From contig CAYQYT010000005.1 of assembly GCA_964421815.1 (NCBI GenBank), positions 74,990 to 138,989 on the forward strand: a stretch of 64,000 bases of DNA, given 5' to 3'. This document shows positions 27,160 to 35,665 of this stretch, in pieces. Numbering within the stretch: position 1 is the stretch's first letter; the number at the start of each line of letters is the position of its first letter. The position numbers and the translations under genes are program-made. The DNA comes from DTU089 sp964421815 (lineage in GTDB: Bacteria > Bacillota > Clostridia > Oscillospirales > Acutalibacteraceae). The notes below the pieces were generated by a model. That model was not told where the DNA came from, made no database searches, and worked only from the letters and a program-made list of their open reading frames with translations.

Positions 27160-28362
27160 TTAAAGTTTTTCGCAGATAGCCTTTGTATCCCTTGCAATTG
27201 CAAGTTCCTCGTTGGTGGGAACAACAAATGCTCTTACAGGGCAACCGGGAAGGGTAAGTTCAACTTCCTCACCGCGAATATCGTTTGCTTTTTCGTCAAG
27301 TTTTATACCAAGATATGAAAGATTGTTGAGAACATCTGCTCTGAGGTCGATACAGTTTTCACCGATTCCGCCTGTGAAAGCGATTACATCAACACCGTTC
27401 ATAGCGGCAATGTAGGAACCGATGCATTTGCGGATTTGATACCACTGCATATCACGTGCCAACTTTGCTCTCTTGTTGCCTTCAGCAGCAGCGGATTTAA
27501 CTGCTCTGTCATCGGAGTGAACACCTGAAATACCGAGAACACCGCTCTGTTTGTTCATAATCTTGTCCATTTCCTCTGCGGAAATGTTGTGTTTTTTCAT
27601 AATGTATGTAATTGCAGAGGGATCAACCGCACCGCAACGTGTACCCATCATAAAGCCGTCAAGGGGAGTAAGCCCCATGCTTGTGTCAAGAACCTTACCG
27701 TCCTTAATGGCGGTAATTGAACAGCCGTTACCCAGATGGCAGGTGATAAGTTTGATATCTTTCAAGTCCTTGCCGACGATTTCAGCAGTTCTGTATGCAA
27801 CAAAACGGTGGGAAGTGCCGTGGGCACCGTAACGGCGAACGTGATCCTCTTCATAATATTTATAGGGAAGAGCGAACATATATGATGTTTCGGGCATTGT
27901 GCTGTGGAATGCGTTGTCAAAAACAGCTACCTGGGGAACACCGGCACCGAAAACTTCGTTACAACATTCAATACCTACAACGTGTGCGGGATTGTGGAGG
28001 GGGGCAAGAGTGCTGAGGTCGCTGATTGCCTTGAGTACACCGTCGTCAATAAGTACACTTTCGGTAAAAATGTCGCCACCCTGAACAACTCTGTGACCGA
28101 TGGCACCGATTTCGGAAAGGTCATCAATAACCTTGCAATCGCCGGTTGTAAGAGCATCCTTAACAATGTTGAAAGCAACCTTGTGGTCGGGGATGTCTAT
28201 GTATTGGTCAAAACTTCTGCCGTCAAAGGTGGAACCTTTTGTATGGCTCATATCTGTTGCAATTGATTCACAGATACCTTTTGCGAGAACTTTTTCGCCC
28301 TCCATATCAAAAAGTTGATATTTTAAAGAAGAGCTACCGCAGTTAATAACGAGAATTTTCAT
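27160..28362 (-). CDS. ackA: Acetate kinase
   Basis: 400 residues. LVINCGSSSLKYQLF at the N-terminus, GHRVVQGG, the HLGNGCS loop and GIGENCIDLR are the acetate kinase signatures. It converts acetyl phosphate and ADP to acetate and ATP. The partner acyltransferase is probably the PduL encoded at 7.3 kb, since no pta gene is seen. GGAGG precedes the ATG on the minus strand. It has its own promoter and is divergent from tmcAL, whose product consumes acetate. Confidence 0.97.
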   Translation of the reverse strand: MKILVINCGSSSLKYQLFDMEGEKVLAKGICESIATDMSHTKGSTFDGRSFDQYIDIPDHKVAFNIVKDALTTGDCKVIDDLSEIGAIGHRVVQGGDIFTESVLIDDGVLKAISDLSTLAPLHNPAHVVGIECCNEVFGAGVPQVAVFDNAFHSTMPETSYMFALPYKYYEEDHVRRYGAHGTSHRFVAYRTAEIVGKDLKDIKLITCHLGNGCSITAIKDGKVLDTSMGLTPLDGFMMGTRCGAVDPSAITYIMKKHNISAEEMDKIMNKQSGVLGISGVHSDDRAVKSAAAEGNKRAKLARDMQWYQIRKCIGSYIAAMNGVDVIAFTGGIGENCIDLRADVLNNLSYLGIKLDEKANDIRGEEVELTLPGCPVRAFVVPTNEELAIARDTKAICEKL

Positions 28363-28442
28363 TATGAACCTCCATTAAAAATATGTATTTTCTTTTTCGG
28401 AAAATTAAATACGAAAATATTGTGTAAAATATTTACTAAGTA

Positions 28443-28470
28443 ATTATACCATTATTTTATTGTTTTGCAA
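28443..28470 (-). promoter_or_regulatory. Promoter of ackA
   Basis: On the minus strand TTGCAA, 16 bases, TATAAT with an upstream TGG (extended -10). About 80 bases of leader follow before the start codon. Confidence 0.7.
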
Positions 28471-28500
28471 TAGTAAACCTGTACAAAAAGAGGTGATTTT

Positions 28501-29691
28501 TTGAATTACGGTGTTGTTGCGGAGTTCAACCCCTTTCACAACGGCCATAAATATTTGATTGATTATCTGAAACGCAATGATGATAATACCGTTTGTGTGG
28601 TTATGGGCGAAAGTTTTGTTCAGCGTGGGGAATGTGCCTGTATATCCCCGTACGCCCGAACAAAAACGGCGCTTCTCTGCGGTGCGGATTTGGTACTGTC
28701 CTTGCCTGTCCCTTTTGCTACTGCAAGCGCGGAGCGTTTCGCCATGGGCGGTGTCTCGGTCCTTGGCGCATTGGGATGTATTGAAACTCTTGCTTTCGGT
28801 TCCGAAAGCGGCAATGCAAAAGAACTCAAAAAATGTGCTGAAATAATTACAGGTGATGATTTTTATAACATTCTTGAAAAAATTACGGACGAGGGTTTGT
28901 CATTCCCTGTTGCAAGGCAAAAAGCTTTGGAAAAAATGTGCGGAAAAGAGTTTTCGAATATTATTTCAACACCCAATAACATTTTGGGTATTGAGTATAT
29001 AAAAGCGATAAATAAATTAGGCTTGAATATTGATATTTTGCCCGTTAACAGAAAAGGTGTTGAACACGACAGCTACACAGTAAACAATAATATGTGTTCG
29101 GCTTCCGCACTTCGAGGAATGATTGAAAAAGGCGAGGATTTTAAAGATTTTTTACCCGAGATATCCTATGATATTCTTATGCAGGAATCAGAAAACGGAA
29201 AAGCTCCTGCAAGTTACCGAAAACTTGAAACAGCAGTTCTTTACAAACTGCGTTCAATGACCCCGGAGGATTTCAGAGAGCTTGCGGATGTGAGCGAGGG
29301 GCTTGAATACAGGTTTTTTGATGCGGTAAGAACTTGTACCGGTTTAGATGAAATACTTGAAAAAGTTAAAACAAAGAGATATACTCATTCAAGACTCAGG
29401 AGAATTGTTCTTTGTGCCTTGTTGGGTATTAAAAAGAGCGATGTTTTAATGAATGTGCCATATATTAGGGTTCTGGGTTTTAACGAAAAAGGCGCACAGC
29501 TTCTTAAAATCGCTAAGGAAACCGCAAGTCTTCCCATAGTAACAAAATCTTCGGAGATCGCTGCATTGGGAGAGAATGCCAAAAGAGTTTTTGATTTGGA
29601 GTGCTTTGCAAGGGATGTGTTTTCTCTCGCCCTGCCGCAAGTTGATTGTTGCGGCAAGGAAATGACCGATAAAATTATAGTATTGGAGTAA
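28501..29691 (+). CDS. tmcAL: tRNA(Met) cytidine acetate ligase
   Basis: 396 residues from a TTG start at 28501, which follows AGAGGTG and gives the expected N-terminus GVVAEFNPFHNGHKYLI with the nucleotidyltransferase HxGH motif. TmcAL (YlbM) uses acetate and ATP to make N4-acetylcytidine at the wobble base of elongator tRNA-Met. The C-terminal half is helical as in the family. It is divergent from acetate kinase, an apt neighbour as both handle acetate. It is followed by the flavoprotein gene after two bases. Confidence 0.9.
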   Translation: MNYGVVAEFNPFHNGHKYLIDYLKRNDDNTVCVVMGESFVQRGECACISPYARTKTALLCGADLVLSLPVPFATASAERFAMGGVSVLGALGCIETLAFGSESGNAKELKKCAEIITGDDFYNILEKITDEGLSFPVARQKALEKMCGKEFSNIISTPNNILGIEYIKAINKLGLNIDILPVNRKGVEHDSYTVNNNMCSASALRGMIEKGEDFKDFLPEISYDILMQESENGKAPASYRKLETAVLYKLRSMTPEDFRELADVSEGLEYRFFDAVRTCTGLDEILEKVKTKRYTHSRLRRIVLCALLGIKKSDVLMNVPYIRVLGFNEKGAQLLKIAKETASLPIVTKSSEIAALGENAKRVFDLECFARDVFSLALPQVDCCGKEMTDKIIVLE

Positions 29692-29693
29692 AA

Positions 29694-30920
29694 ATGGATT
29701 TAATAGTAATCGGCGGCGGTGCCGCGGGACTTATGGCGGCAGGAACCGCCGCAAAAAGAGGATTAAAAGTTACTCTTATTGAACGTAACGAAAAATTGGC
29801 AAGAAAAGTGGGAATAACCGGAAAGGGCAGGTGCAATGTAACAAATTCCTGTCCCTTGCTAAATGAACTGATTTCTAATGTTCCCGTAAACGGTAGGTTT
29901 TTATACGGTGCTTTTTCAAGATTCGGTACGGATGATACAATAGATTTTTTTGAAGAAATGGGAGTACCTTTGAAAATTGAGAGGGGAAACAGGGTGTTCC
30001 CCGCTTCCGATAAAGCCCTTGATATTGTTGATGCACTTAACAGATACATAACAGTTAACGGGGTTAAGCGAAAAACAGGCAGAGTTACGGAACTTATTGT
30101 TGAGGATGGTGTTGTTAAGGGGTGTAAAACCGAGGATGGCAGGGAGTTTTTTGCGGATAATGTGCTCATTGCCACCGGCGGAATGTCCTACCCGGCAACC
30201 GGATCGACAGGTGACGGGTATGCCCTTGCAAAACAGGTGGGGCATACAATAACGGAATTGAAACCCTCCCTTGTACCCCTTGAATGTCACGAGGGTTGGT
30301 GTACCGATGCCCAAGGTCTTTCCCTTCGCAATGTGGAAATAAGAGTGGAGGATACAAAAACATACAAGGATGTATATAAGGATTTCGGAGAAATGCTCTT
30401 TACACATTTCGGTGTTTCGGGCCCCATGATACTGTCCGCATCCTCCCATATGAAAAATATGGAAAGGGGCAGGTATGTGATTCATATTGATTTTAAACCC
30501 GCCCTTTCTTATGAACAGTTGGACAAGCGTATTCAAAGAGATTTGCTTGAATGTTCAAATAAAAATTTGTATAATACCCTTTCACTTATGTTGCCAAGAA
30601 AAATGATTCCCATTGTTGTTAAACTTTCGGGACTTAACGGCAATATAAAATCAAATCAGGTTACCAAGGAGATGCGTTCCGCCTTGGTGGATTTACTTAA
30701 AGATATAAGATTAACCGTTACGGATTTTCGCCCCATTGACGAGGCGATTATCACCTCGGGGGGCGTAAGCGTTTCGGAAATTGACCCCAAAACAATGAAA
30801 AGTAAAATAATCGACGGACTTTACTTTGCAGGCGAAGTAATAGACGTTGATGCATATACCGGCGGATTTAATTTGCAAATTGCGTTTTCCACAGGTAATC
30901 TTGCGGGAAACAGTATATAA
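29694..30920 (+). CDS. HI0933/YhiN-family FAD-dependent oxidoreductase
   Basis: 408 residues. The dinucleotide-binding loop VIGGGAAGLMAAGTAAKRG starts at residue 4; GITGKGRCNVTNS near residue 45, NVLIATGGMSYPATGSTGDG near 160 and YFAGEVIDVDAYTGGFNLQ near the end are family signatures. Members are soluble flavoproteins, also called the aminoacetone oxidase family, whose physiological substrates are not settled. The gene sits in a tight run tmcAL-this gene-cmk-ispH/S1, an order known in Clostridia. Confidence 0.9.
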   Translation: MDLIVIGGGAAGLMAAGTAAKRGLKVTLIERNEKLARKVGITGKGRCNVTNSCPLLNELISNVPVNGRFLYGAFSRFGTDDTIDFFEEMGVPLKIERGNRVFPASDKALDIVDALNRYITVNGVKRKTGRVTELIVEDGVVKGCKTEDGREFFADNVLIATGGMSYPATGSTGDGYALAKQVGHTITELKPSLVPLECHEGWCTDAQGLSLRNVEIRVEDTKTYKDVYKDFGEMLFTHFGVSGPMILSASSHMKNMERGRYVIHIDFKPALSYEQLDKRIQRDLLECSNKNLYNTLSLMLPRKMIPIVVKLSGLNGNIKSNQVTKEMRSALVDLLKDIRLTVTDFRPIDEAIITSGGVSVSEIDPKTMKSKIIDGLYFAGEVIDVDAYTGGFNLQIAFSTGNLAGNSI

Positions 30921-30932
30921 GGAGGAAGAAAA

Positions 30933-31598
30933 ATGATAGTTAATATCGCCATTGACGGCCCTGCCGGAGCAGGAAAAAGCACCATTGCCAAAACCGCGGC
31001 AAAGGAACTTGGATTTATCTATGTTGACACGGGGGCACTTTACAGAACGGTGGGTCTTAATGCCTTGAGAATGGGCAAAAACACCAAAAGTGCCGAAGAT
31101 GTTGTCCCCACACTTGAAGGACTTGAGGTTTCCTTGCGCTTTGTTGACGGGGAACAGAGAGTGTTTCTCGGGGAGGAGGATGTTTCGTTGGCTATAAGAC
31201 AGAACGAGGTGTCCATGGCGGCATCCAACGTTTCCGCAATTCCCAAGGTAAGAGAGTTCCTTTTCGATTTGCAGAGGGATATTGCCAAAAAGAACAACTG
31301 TATTATGGACGGAAGAGATATTGGCACCGTAGTACTTCCCGATGCAAAAATTAAAATCTATCTTACCGCGTCGGCGGAAGCCCGTGCGGACAGACGATTT
31401 AAGGAACTTACCGAAAAAGGTCAGCAAGTAGAATACGATGTAATACTTAAAGAAATAAAAGAGAGGGATTTCCAGGATATGAACAGGGAAATTGCACCCC
31501 TCAAACAGGCGGCGGATGCGGTCCTTGTTGATACGACGGAGTTGACTCTTGCAGAATCCATTGAGTACATGATTAAAGTCATAAAGGAGCGGCTTTAA
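30933..31598 (+). CDS. cmk: Cytidylate kinase
   Basis: 221 residues. The ATP loop AIDGPAGAGKSTIAK is at residues 5-19; DTGALYRTV near 33, and MDGRDIGTVVLPDA near 127 are typical. Cmk phosphorylates CMP and dCMP with ATP. AAGGAGG precedes the ATG. The stop overlaps the ispH start by one base, so translation is coupled with the next gene. Length is normal. Confidence 0.96.
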   Translation: MIVNIAIDGPAGAGKSTIAKTAAKELGFIYVDTGALYRTVGLNALRMGKNTKSAEDVVPTLEGLEVSLRFVDGEQRVFLGEEDVSLAIRQNEVSMAASNVSAIPKVREFLFDLQRDIAKKNNCIMDGRDIGTVVLPDAKIKIYLTASAEARADRRFKELTEKGQQVEYDVILKEIKERDFQDMNREIAPLKQAADAVLVDTTELTLAESIEYMIKVIKERL

Positions 31599-33652
31599 TG
31601 ACTGAAATTACATTGGCAAAAAAAGCGGGTTTTTGCTTCGGTGTTGACAGAGCCGTTAAATTGATTGAACAGCTTGTTAAAGAGGGTAAAAAAGTTGCTA
31701 CCCTTGGTCCGATAATCCATAACAGCCAAGTTATTGCGGATTTGGAGAACAGGGGAGTCAGCGTTGTTGAAAATGTGTCCCAAGTTCCCCGGGGAGCAGT
31801 CCTTGTTTTGAGAACTCACGGAGTTACAAAAGAGGTACTGGATGAGGTGAAAGAAATCGGGTGCGATTTTATTGATGCTGCGTGTCCTTTTGTTAAGAAA
31901 ATCCATAAGATTATAACTGAAAATTCATCGGAGGATGTTGTAACTTTAATTGCGGGTGACGAAAATCATCCCGAGGTTAAGGGGATAAAAAGTTACGCAA
32001 AGGGTGAGTCATTCGTCATAAACTCTGCGGAAAAACTCGAAGAATTGTTCAAAAAACGACCCGATTTGCCGGAAAAATCATTGATTTTTGTTTCTCAAAC
32101 AACTTTTAGCGTAAAAGAATGGGAAAAAAGTGTAAAAAAAATCAAAATTCTATGTACAAATCCAAAAATATTTGATACAATATGCAGTGCGACCGAAGAA
32201 AGACAAGATGAAGCGGCACAGCTTTCAAAAGTGAACGATGCAATGGTTATCGTTGGGGGGCGTCATAGCTCCAATACACGAAAACTGTTTGACGTTTGCC
32301 AAAAGAACTGCCCGTCATTTCTTGTGGAAACTGCCGGTGAGCTTAATGGTATCACTCTCGGCAATTTTAAATCCGTCGGTCTCACTGCGGGTGCATCCAC
32401 TCCCGCCGGTATTATAAAGGAGGTACTTGAAACCATGTCCGAAATTGTCAAAGACACAACTATGATTGAGGAGGAAAAAGTGCTGGACTCTGCAGCAGCT
32501 GAGGATTTTGATTTTGCAGCAGCTTTGGAAGAGTCACTCAACAATATGAACAGCGACCAGAAGGTTGTTGGAACAGTATTGAACGTGACTAACACAGAGA
32601 TACAAGTTGATATCGGCAGGAAGCAAACAGGCTATATTCCGTATAGCGAATACAGCAATGACCCGAATGCAGATCCCAAAGCAGAACTCAAAGTCGGCGA
32701 TGAACTTAGCCTTATCATCATGAAAACCAACGACCAGGAAGGCTTTACAATGCTTTCTAAAAAAAGGTTTGATGCTATTGCAGCCTGGGATAAGGTTGTT
32801 GAAGCAGAAGGAACTGACGAAATTCTTGAAGGTGTTGTTACAGATGTTGTTCGCGGCGGTGTGATCGTTGTTTCCAACAATGCACGTCTTTTCATTCCCG
32901 CATCCCTTGCAACTGCAAGTCGTAACGACAAACTTGAAGATCTCGTAAACAAAACCGTTAAGTTCAAAGTTATTGAAGTTAACAAGCAAAGAAGAAGAGC
33001 GGTTGGCTCCATTCGTGCAGTACTTAAAGAAGAAAGAAAGGCAGCAGAAGAAAAATTCTGGGCAGAAGCACAGGAAGGCGAAGTTCGTAAAGGTATAGTT
33101 AAATCCCTTATGAAGTTCGGTGCATTCGTTGACATCGGCGGTGTTGACGGTATGATTCATGTTTCTGAACTTTCCTGGAACAGAATTAAAGATCCTTCAG
33201 AGGTTGTTTCTGTTGGTGACGAGGTTGAAGTTACAATCAAATCCCTCAATCCTGAGAAGAAACAGATCGCTCTCGGCTATAAAAAGCTTGAGGACAACCC
33301 CTGGGAAATTTTCAAATCAAAGTATTCTGTTGATTCCGTAGCTGAAGTTGAAATTGCAAACTTCACCGATTTTGGTGCATTTGCTCACATTATCCCCGGT
33401 GTTGACGGTCTTATCCACATTTCACAAATCGCCAACAAGCACGTTGCAAAACCTGCCGATGTTCTTAAAATTGGTGAAAAGGTTGAAGCAAAAATTACCG
33501 AAATTGACGATGAAAGAAAGAGAGTAAGCCTTTCAATCCGTGCACTTCTTCCTGTTGAAGAAGTTGCAGAAGCACCTGTTGAAGAGGTTGCAGAAGCACC
33601 TGCAGAAGAAGTTGCAGAAGCACCTGTTGAAGAAACTGCTTCCGAGGAATAA
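31598..33652 (+). CDS. ispH: Fused IspH (HMBPP reductase) and ribosomal protein S1
   Basis: 684 residues in one frame. Residues 1 to about 285 are IspH, the last enzyme of the MEP isoprenoid pathway, with the three cluster cysteines visible in AGFCFGV (13), DAACPFVKK (96) and FDTICSATEERQDE (about 197). From about residue 323 four S1 RNA-binding domains follow, the third and fourth closest to consensus (MKFGAFVDIGGVDGMIHVSE and DFGAFAHIIPGVDGLIH). An acidic tail repeats EEVAEAP. This fusion is known in Clostridia; its link between isoprenoids and ribosomes is unexplained. Both parts keep their key residues. Confidence 0.95.
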   Translation: MTEITLAKKAGFCFGVDRAVKLIEQLVKEGKKVATLGPIIHNSQVIADLENRGVSVVENVSQVPRGAVLVLRTHGVTKEVLDEVKEIGCDFIDAACPFVKKIHKIITENSSEDVVTLIAGDENHPEVKGIKSYAKGESFVINSAEKLEELFKKRPDLPEKSLIFVSQTTFSVKEWEKSVKKIKILCTNPKIFDTICSATEERQDEAAQLSKVNDAMVIVGGRHSSNTRKLFDVCQKNCPSFLVETAGELNGITLGNFKSVGLTAGASTPAGIIKEVLETMSEIVKDTTMIEEEKVLDSAAAEDFDFAAALEESLNNMNSDQKVVGTVLNVTNTEIQVDIGRKQTGYIPYSEYSNDPNADPKAELKVGDELSLIIMKTNDQEGFTMLSKKRFDAIAAWDKVVEAEGTDEILEGVVTDVVRGGVIVVSNNARLFIPASLATASRNDKLEDLVNKTVKFKVIEVNKQRRRAVGSIRAVLKEERKAAEEKFWAEAQEGEVRKGIVKSLMKFGAFVDIGGVDGMIHVSELSWNRIKDPSEVVSVGDEVEVTIKSLNPEKKQIALGYKKLEDNPWEIFKSKYSVDSVAEVEIANFTDFGAFAHIIPGVDGLIHISQIANKHVAKPADVLKIGEKVEAKITEIDDERKRVSLSIRALLPVEEVAEAPVEEVAEAPAEEVAEAPVEETASEE

Positions 33653-33670
33653 TCCGATTATAAATCAAAG

Positions 33671-33702
33671 CCGTCCGCTTTTTGTTAAGTGGACGGTTTT
33701 TG
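33671..33702 (+). terminator. Intrinsic terminator after ispH-S1
   Basis: Stem CCGTCCGCTT/AAGTGGACGG (one G-U) with a short loop and TTTTTG. Confidence 0.8.
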
Positions 33703-33722
33703 TAAAAGAAAGGGTGTAAGGT

Positions 33723-34400
33723 ATGTATTGCGATAATTGTCACAGGCAAAGTCCCGACAACTTTGTCAACTGTCCTTACTGCTCCGCACCCTTAAAAAAC
33801 GGAAAACGTAAAAAGCCCCAAAAATTCATACGAAAAAAGGAACGCAAAAAAACGGTTTCTTTTAAAACAACGGTGATAATCACCGCGGCGGTTGCATTTG
33901 TGCTTGGGGTTAGTGCCATTATAACAGGAATTGTTACAGGCTCAAAACCTGACACCGTTGTTGACAAAATGGTCAAAGCAATACAATATGACGATGCACA
34001 GCTATATTACTCCCTCTATGATGACCAAATAATTGAGTATTATAAGGAAAATTGGTATTTTGCAGATGACGAAACCTTTGAAGCCGTAACAGAGCCCCTG
34101 CGGGAAAGTAGAGAGTTTTACTCGGTCAAATGCGGAGAAGATTTCAAACTGGACTACAGAATAACAGCCATAACTGAAATATCGGAAAATGAGTTGGAGG
34201 AGTATAAGGATTATCTTGCAACCTCATTCGAATATAAAAAATCCCCTTCGAAAATGGCTTACGTGGATTTTGAAATAGAGTCAAAAGGGGACTTGGGTGA
34301 GTATAAAAGCGTTTATAAGGATTTCGTCTGCATTAAATTGGATGGAAAATGGTATATTCAACCCACACAAACGGATGTTTTTGATAATAATGAAGAATAA
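33723..34400 (+). CDS. Zinc-ribbon membrane protein, unknown function
   Basis: 225 residues. An N-terminal zinc ribbon (CDNC and CPYC, residues 3-21), a basic stretch, one membrane helix at about 51-72, and an extracellular domain of about 145 residues rich in acidic and aromatic residues. This layout is common in Clostridia proteins of unknown role; the outer domain resembles small NTF2-like or DUF4878-type folds in spacing only, so I do not assign it. It stands alone between two terminators, with AAGGGTG before the ATG. Confidence 0.6.
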   Translation: MYCDNCHRQSPDNFVNCPYCSAPLKNGKRKKPQKFIRKKERKKTVSFKTTVIITAAVAFVLGVSAIITGIVTGSKPDTVVDKMVKAIQYDDAQLYYSLYDDQIIEYYKENWYFADDETFEAVTEPLRESREFYSVKCGEDFKLDYRITAITEISENELEEYKDYLATSFEYKKSPSKMAYVDFEIESKGDLGEYKSVYKDFVCIKLDGKWYIQPTQTDVFDNNEE

Positions 34401-34433
34401 GACGGAGGCACTCGGTTGTTCTCCGTCTTTTTT
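34401..34433 (+). terminator. Intrinsic terminator
   Basis: Stem GACGGAG/CTCCGTC, 13-base loop, T-run. Confidence 0.85.
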
Positions 34434-34492
34434 GTCGAAATTTGCAAAGTTCTGTATTTTACACAAAAAATTTATTGAAAATAAAAAAATAT

Positions 34493-34521
34493 TTGACAAA
34501 TTAACAAAAATAGTGTATAGT
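34493..34521 (+). promoter_or_regulatory. Promoter of the sigma factor gene
   Basis: TTGACA at 34493-34498, 17 bases, TATAGT at 34516-34521, about 40 bases before the TTG start. Confidence 0.75.
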
Positions 34522-34560
34522 TGATTTAAGAGTATTATGGTTTATGTATGAGGTGGTTTC

Positions 34561-35124
34561 TTGAGTTCCGAAGTTTACAAGGATGTTTCTTCCTTTAGTA
34601 ATGAAGAACTTGTTAAACTTTCTCAACAGGGGGATGAAAATGCCCGTAGTATTCTTTCGGCTCGGTTCCTCAACACTCGCGGTGCCGGGGTCAGCATCTC
34701 CTATCTCGATTCGGATGATTTTGTTCAGGAGGGAATGTTGGGTTTTTTAAGAGCGGTACAGACCTATGATTTTTCCAGGGGAGTTCCCTTTGAGGCTTAT
34801 GCGTTCAAGTGTATGCAAAACAGCATCAATTCCGCCGCCGGTGTTTCAAGGGCGGAAATTCCTATGGGTATGAGTTCGGAAATGCCCGAGGTTACAGATA
34901 AGGGCGAAGATCCTTTGAAACAAATTTTGGACGTGGAGCATCTCAATGAGGTGTTAAATGCCTGTGAGGTGACTCTTTCCGATCTGGAAAAAACCGTTAT
35001 TTTTTTCAGAGCCGGCGGAATGTCCTACGATGAAATTTGTCAAAGACTGAATATGTCTGAAAAGTCAGTTGATAATGCCCTCCAAAGGGCGAGGAAAAAA
35101 TTGAAAAGTGTGTGTTCCGATTAG
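34561..35124 (+). CDS. RNA polymerase sigma-70 family factor (SigH-like)
   Basis: 187 residues from a TTG start at 34561, the only start that places AGGTGG upstream and keeps region 2 whole. Region 2 is seen as DDFVQEGMLGFLRAVQTYDF then PFEAYAFKCMQNSINS; region 4 as LSDLEKTVIFFRAGGMSYDE then ICQRLNMSEKSVDNALQRARKK. There is no region 1 or 3, so it is an alternative factor, closest in feel to SigH/Spo0H. In a spore former it could act in early sporulation, but its own promoter type and neighbours give no proof. Confidence 0.8.
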   Translation: MSSEVYKDVSSFSNEELVKLSQQGDENARSILSARFLNTRGAGVSISYLDSDDFVQEGMLGFLRAVQTYDFSRGVPFEAYAFKCMQNSINSAAGVSRAEIPMGMSSEMPEVTDKGEDPLKQILDVEHLNEVLNACEVTLSDLEKTVIFFRAGGMSYDEICQRLNMSEKSVDNALQRARKKLKSVCSD

Positions 35125-35142
35125 TTCGGTTTGCATAAATAT

Positions 35143-35231
35143 GTCCTCTTAGCTTAAAAAGCAGAGCGTTGTAAAAAGTAGCGGAGTTACTCCGAAACTC
35201 AAAGGTGGCGGTGCAATTCCGTTGGGGGGCA
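35143..35231 (+). ncRNA. tRNA-like structured element, candidate
   Basis: Bases 35143-35149 (GTCCTCT) pair with 35224-35230 (GGGGGGC) as a seven-base acceptor-like stem, with TA next as in positions 8-9. GCTT/GAGC makes a D-like stem; 35207-35211 and 35219-35223 form a T-like stem around a seven-base loop TGCAATT. A hairpin CGGAG-TTA-CTCCG at 35182-35194 would be a long variable arm. The anticodon arm is poor (loop TAAAAAG), the D loop lacks GG, and no CCA follows. It is a tRNA relic, a tRNA-like regulator or a 5' leader of the zinc-ribbon gene. Confidence 0.35.
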
Positions 35232-35259
35232 ACATCATATATCAAGCGAGGTAGCAAAA

Positions 35260-35541
35260 ATGTACGAAGACAAAACACTCGTATGCAAAGAGTGCGGCAA
35301 CGAATTTATTTTCACAGCCGGCGAACAAGAATTCTATGCTGAAAAAGGTTTGGTTAACGAGCCCAAGAGCTGTAAAGCTTGCCGTGATGCTCGTAAACAG
35401 GCTATGAGAGGCGAACGTGAAAAATTCACAACAGTCTGTGCAGAATGTGGCGGAGTTGCAGAAGTTTACTTCAAACCCCGTGAAGATCGCCCTGTTTATT
35501 GCAGCGAGTGCTTCAACAAGAAAAAAGAAGCAGAGGCTTAA
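35260..35541 (+). CDS. Small zinc-ribbon protein
   Basis: 93 residues. Two cysteine pairs in the N-terminal part (CKEC near residue 9 and CKAC near 46) and two in the C-terminal part (CAEC near 65 and CSEC near 85) make two treble-clef or ribbon zinc sites; the sequence fits the probable-zinc-ribbon (zf-trcl) type family of Clostridia. GCGAGG lies ten bases before the ATG. Highly charged and soluble, so nucleic acid or ribosome binding is plausible but not shown. The tRNA-like element lies directly upstream. Confidence 0.75.
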   Translation: MYEDKTLVCKECGNEFIFTAGEQEFYAEKGLVNEPKSCKACRDARKQAMRGEREKFTTVCAECGGVAEVYFKPREDRPVYCSECFNKKKEAEA

Positions 35542-35560
35542 TTTATAATTAGGTGTCTAA

Positions 35561-35593
35561 CCCTGCGGAATTTCCGCAGGGCATTCTTTTTTT
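35561..35593 (+). terminator. Intrinsic terminator
   Basis: Perfect stem CCCTGCGGAA/TTCCGCAGGG and an eight-T run. Confidence 0.9.
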
Positions 35594-35597
35594 TGTA

Positions 35598-35626
35598 TTG
35601 AATTTGTTTTTCATATATAGTATAAT
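35598..35626 (+). promoter_or_regulatory. Promoter of the LRR surface protein gene
   Basis: TTGAAT at 35598, 17 bases, TATAAT at 35621-35626, 40 bases before the ATG. Confidence 0.75.
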
Positions 35627-35665
35627 TAACCTGTATATGTATTCATAAATGCGGAGGAATAGTTT

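Noticed and set aside
32534..33160. 208-residue minus-strand frame in the S1 part
   Set aside because: Shadow of the ispH-S1 gene; composition of antisense low-complexity sequence.
33540..33649. Functional repeat domain at the end of the S1 protein
   Set aside because: The EEVAEAP units are a low-complexity acidic tail common in clostridial S1 proteins.
35125..35259. T-box or other known riboswitch in front of the zinc-ribbon gene
   Set aside because: The AGGGTGGNACCGCG core is absent and no terminator/antiterminator pair is seen; the fold matches a tRNA shape better.
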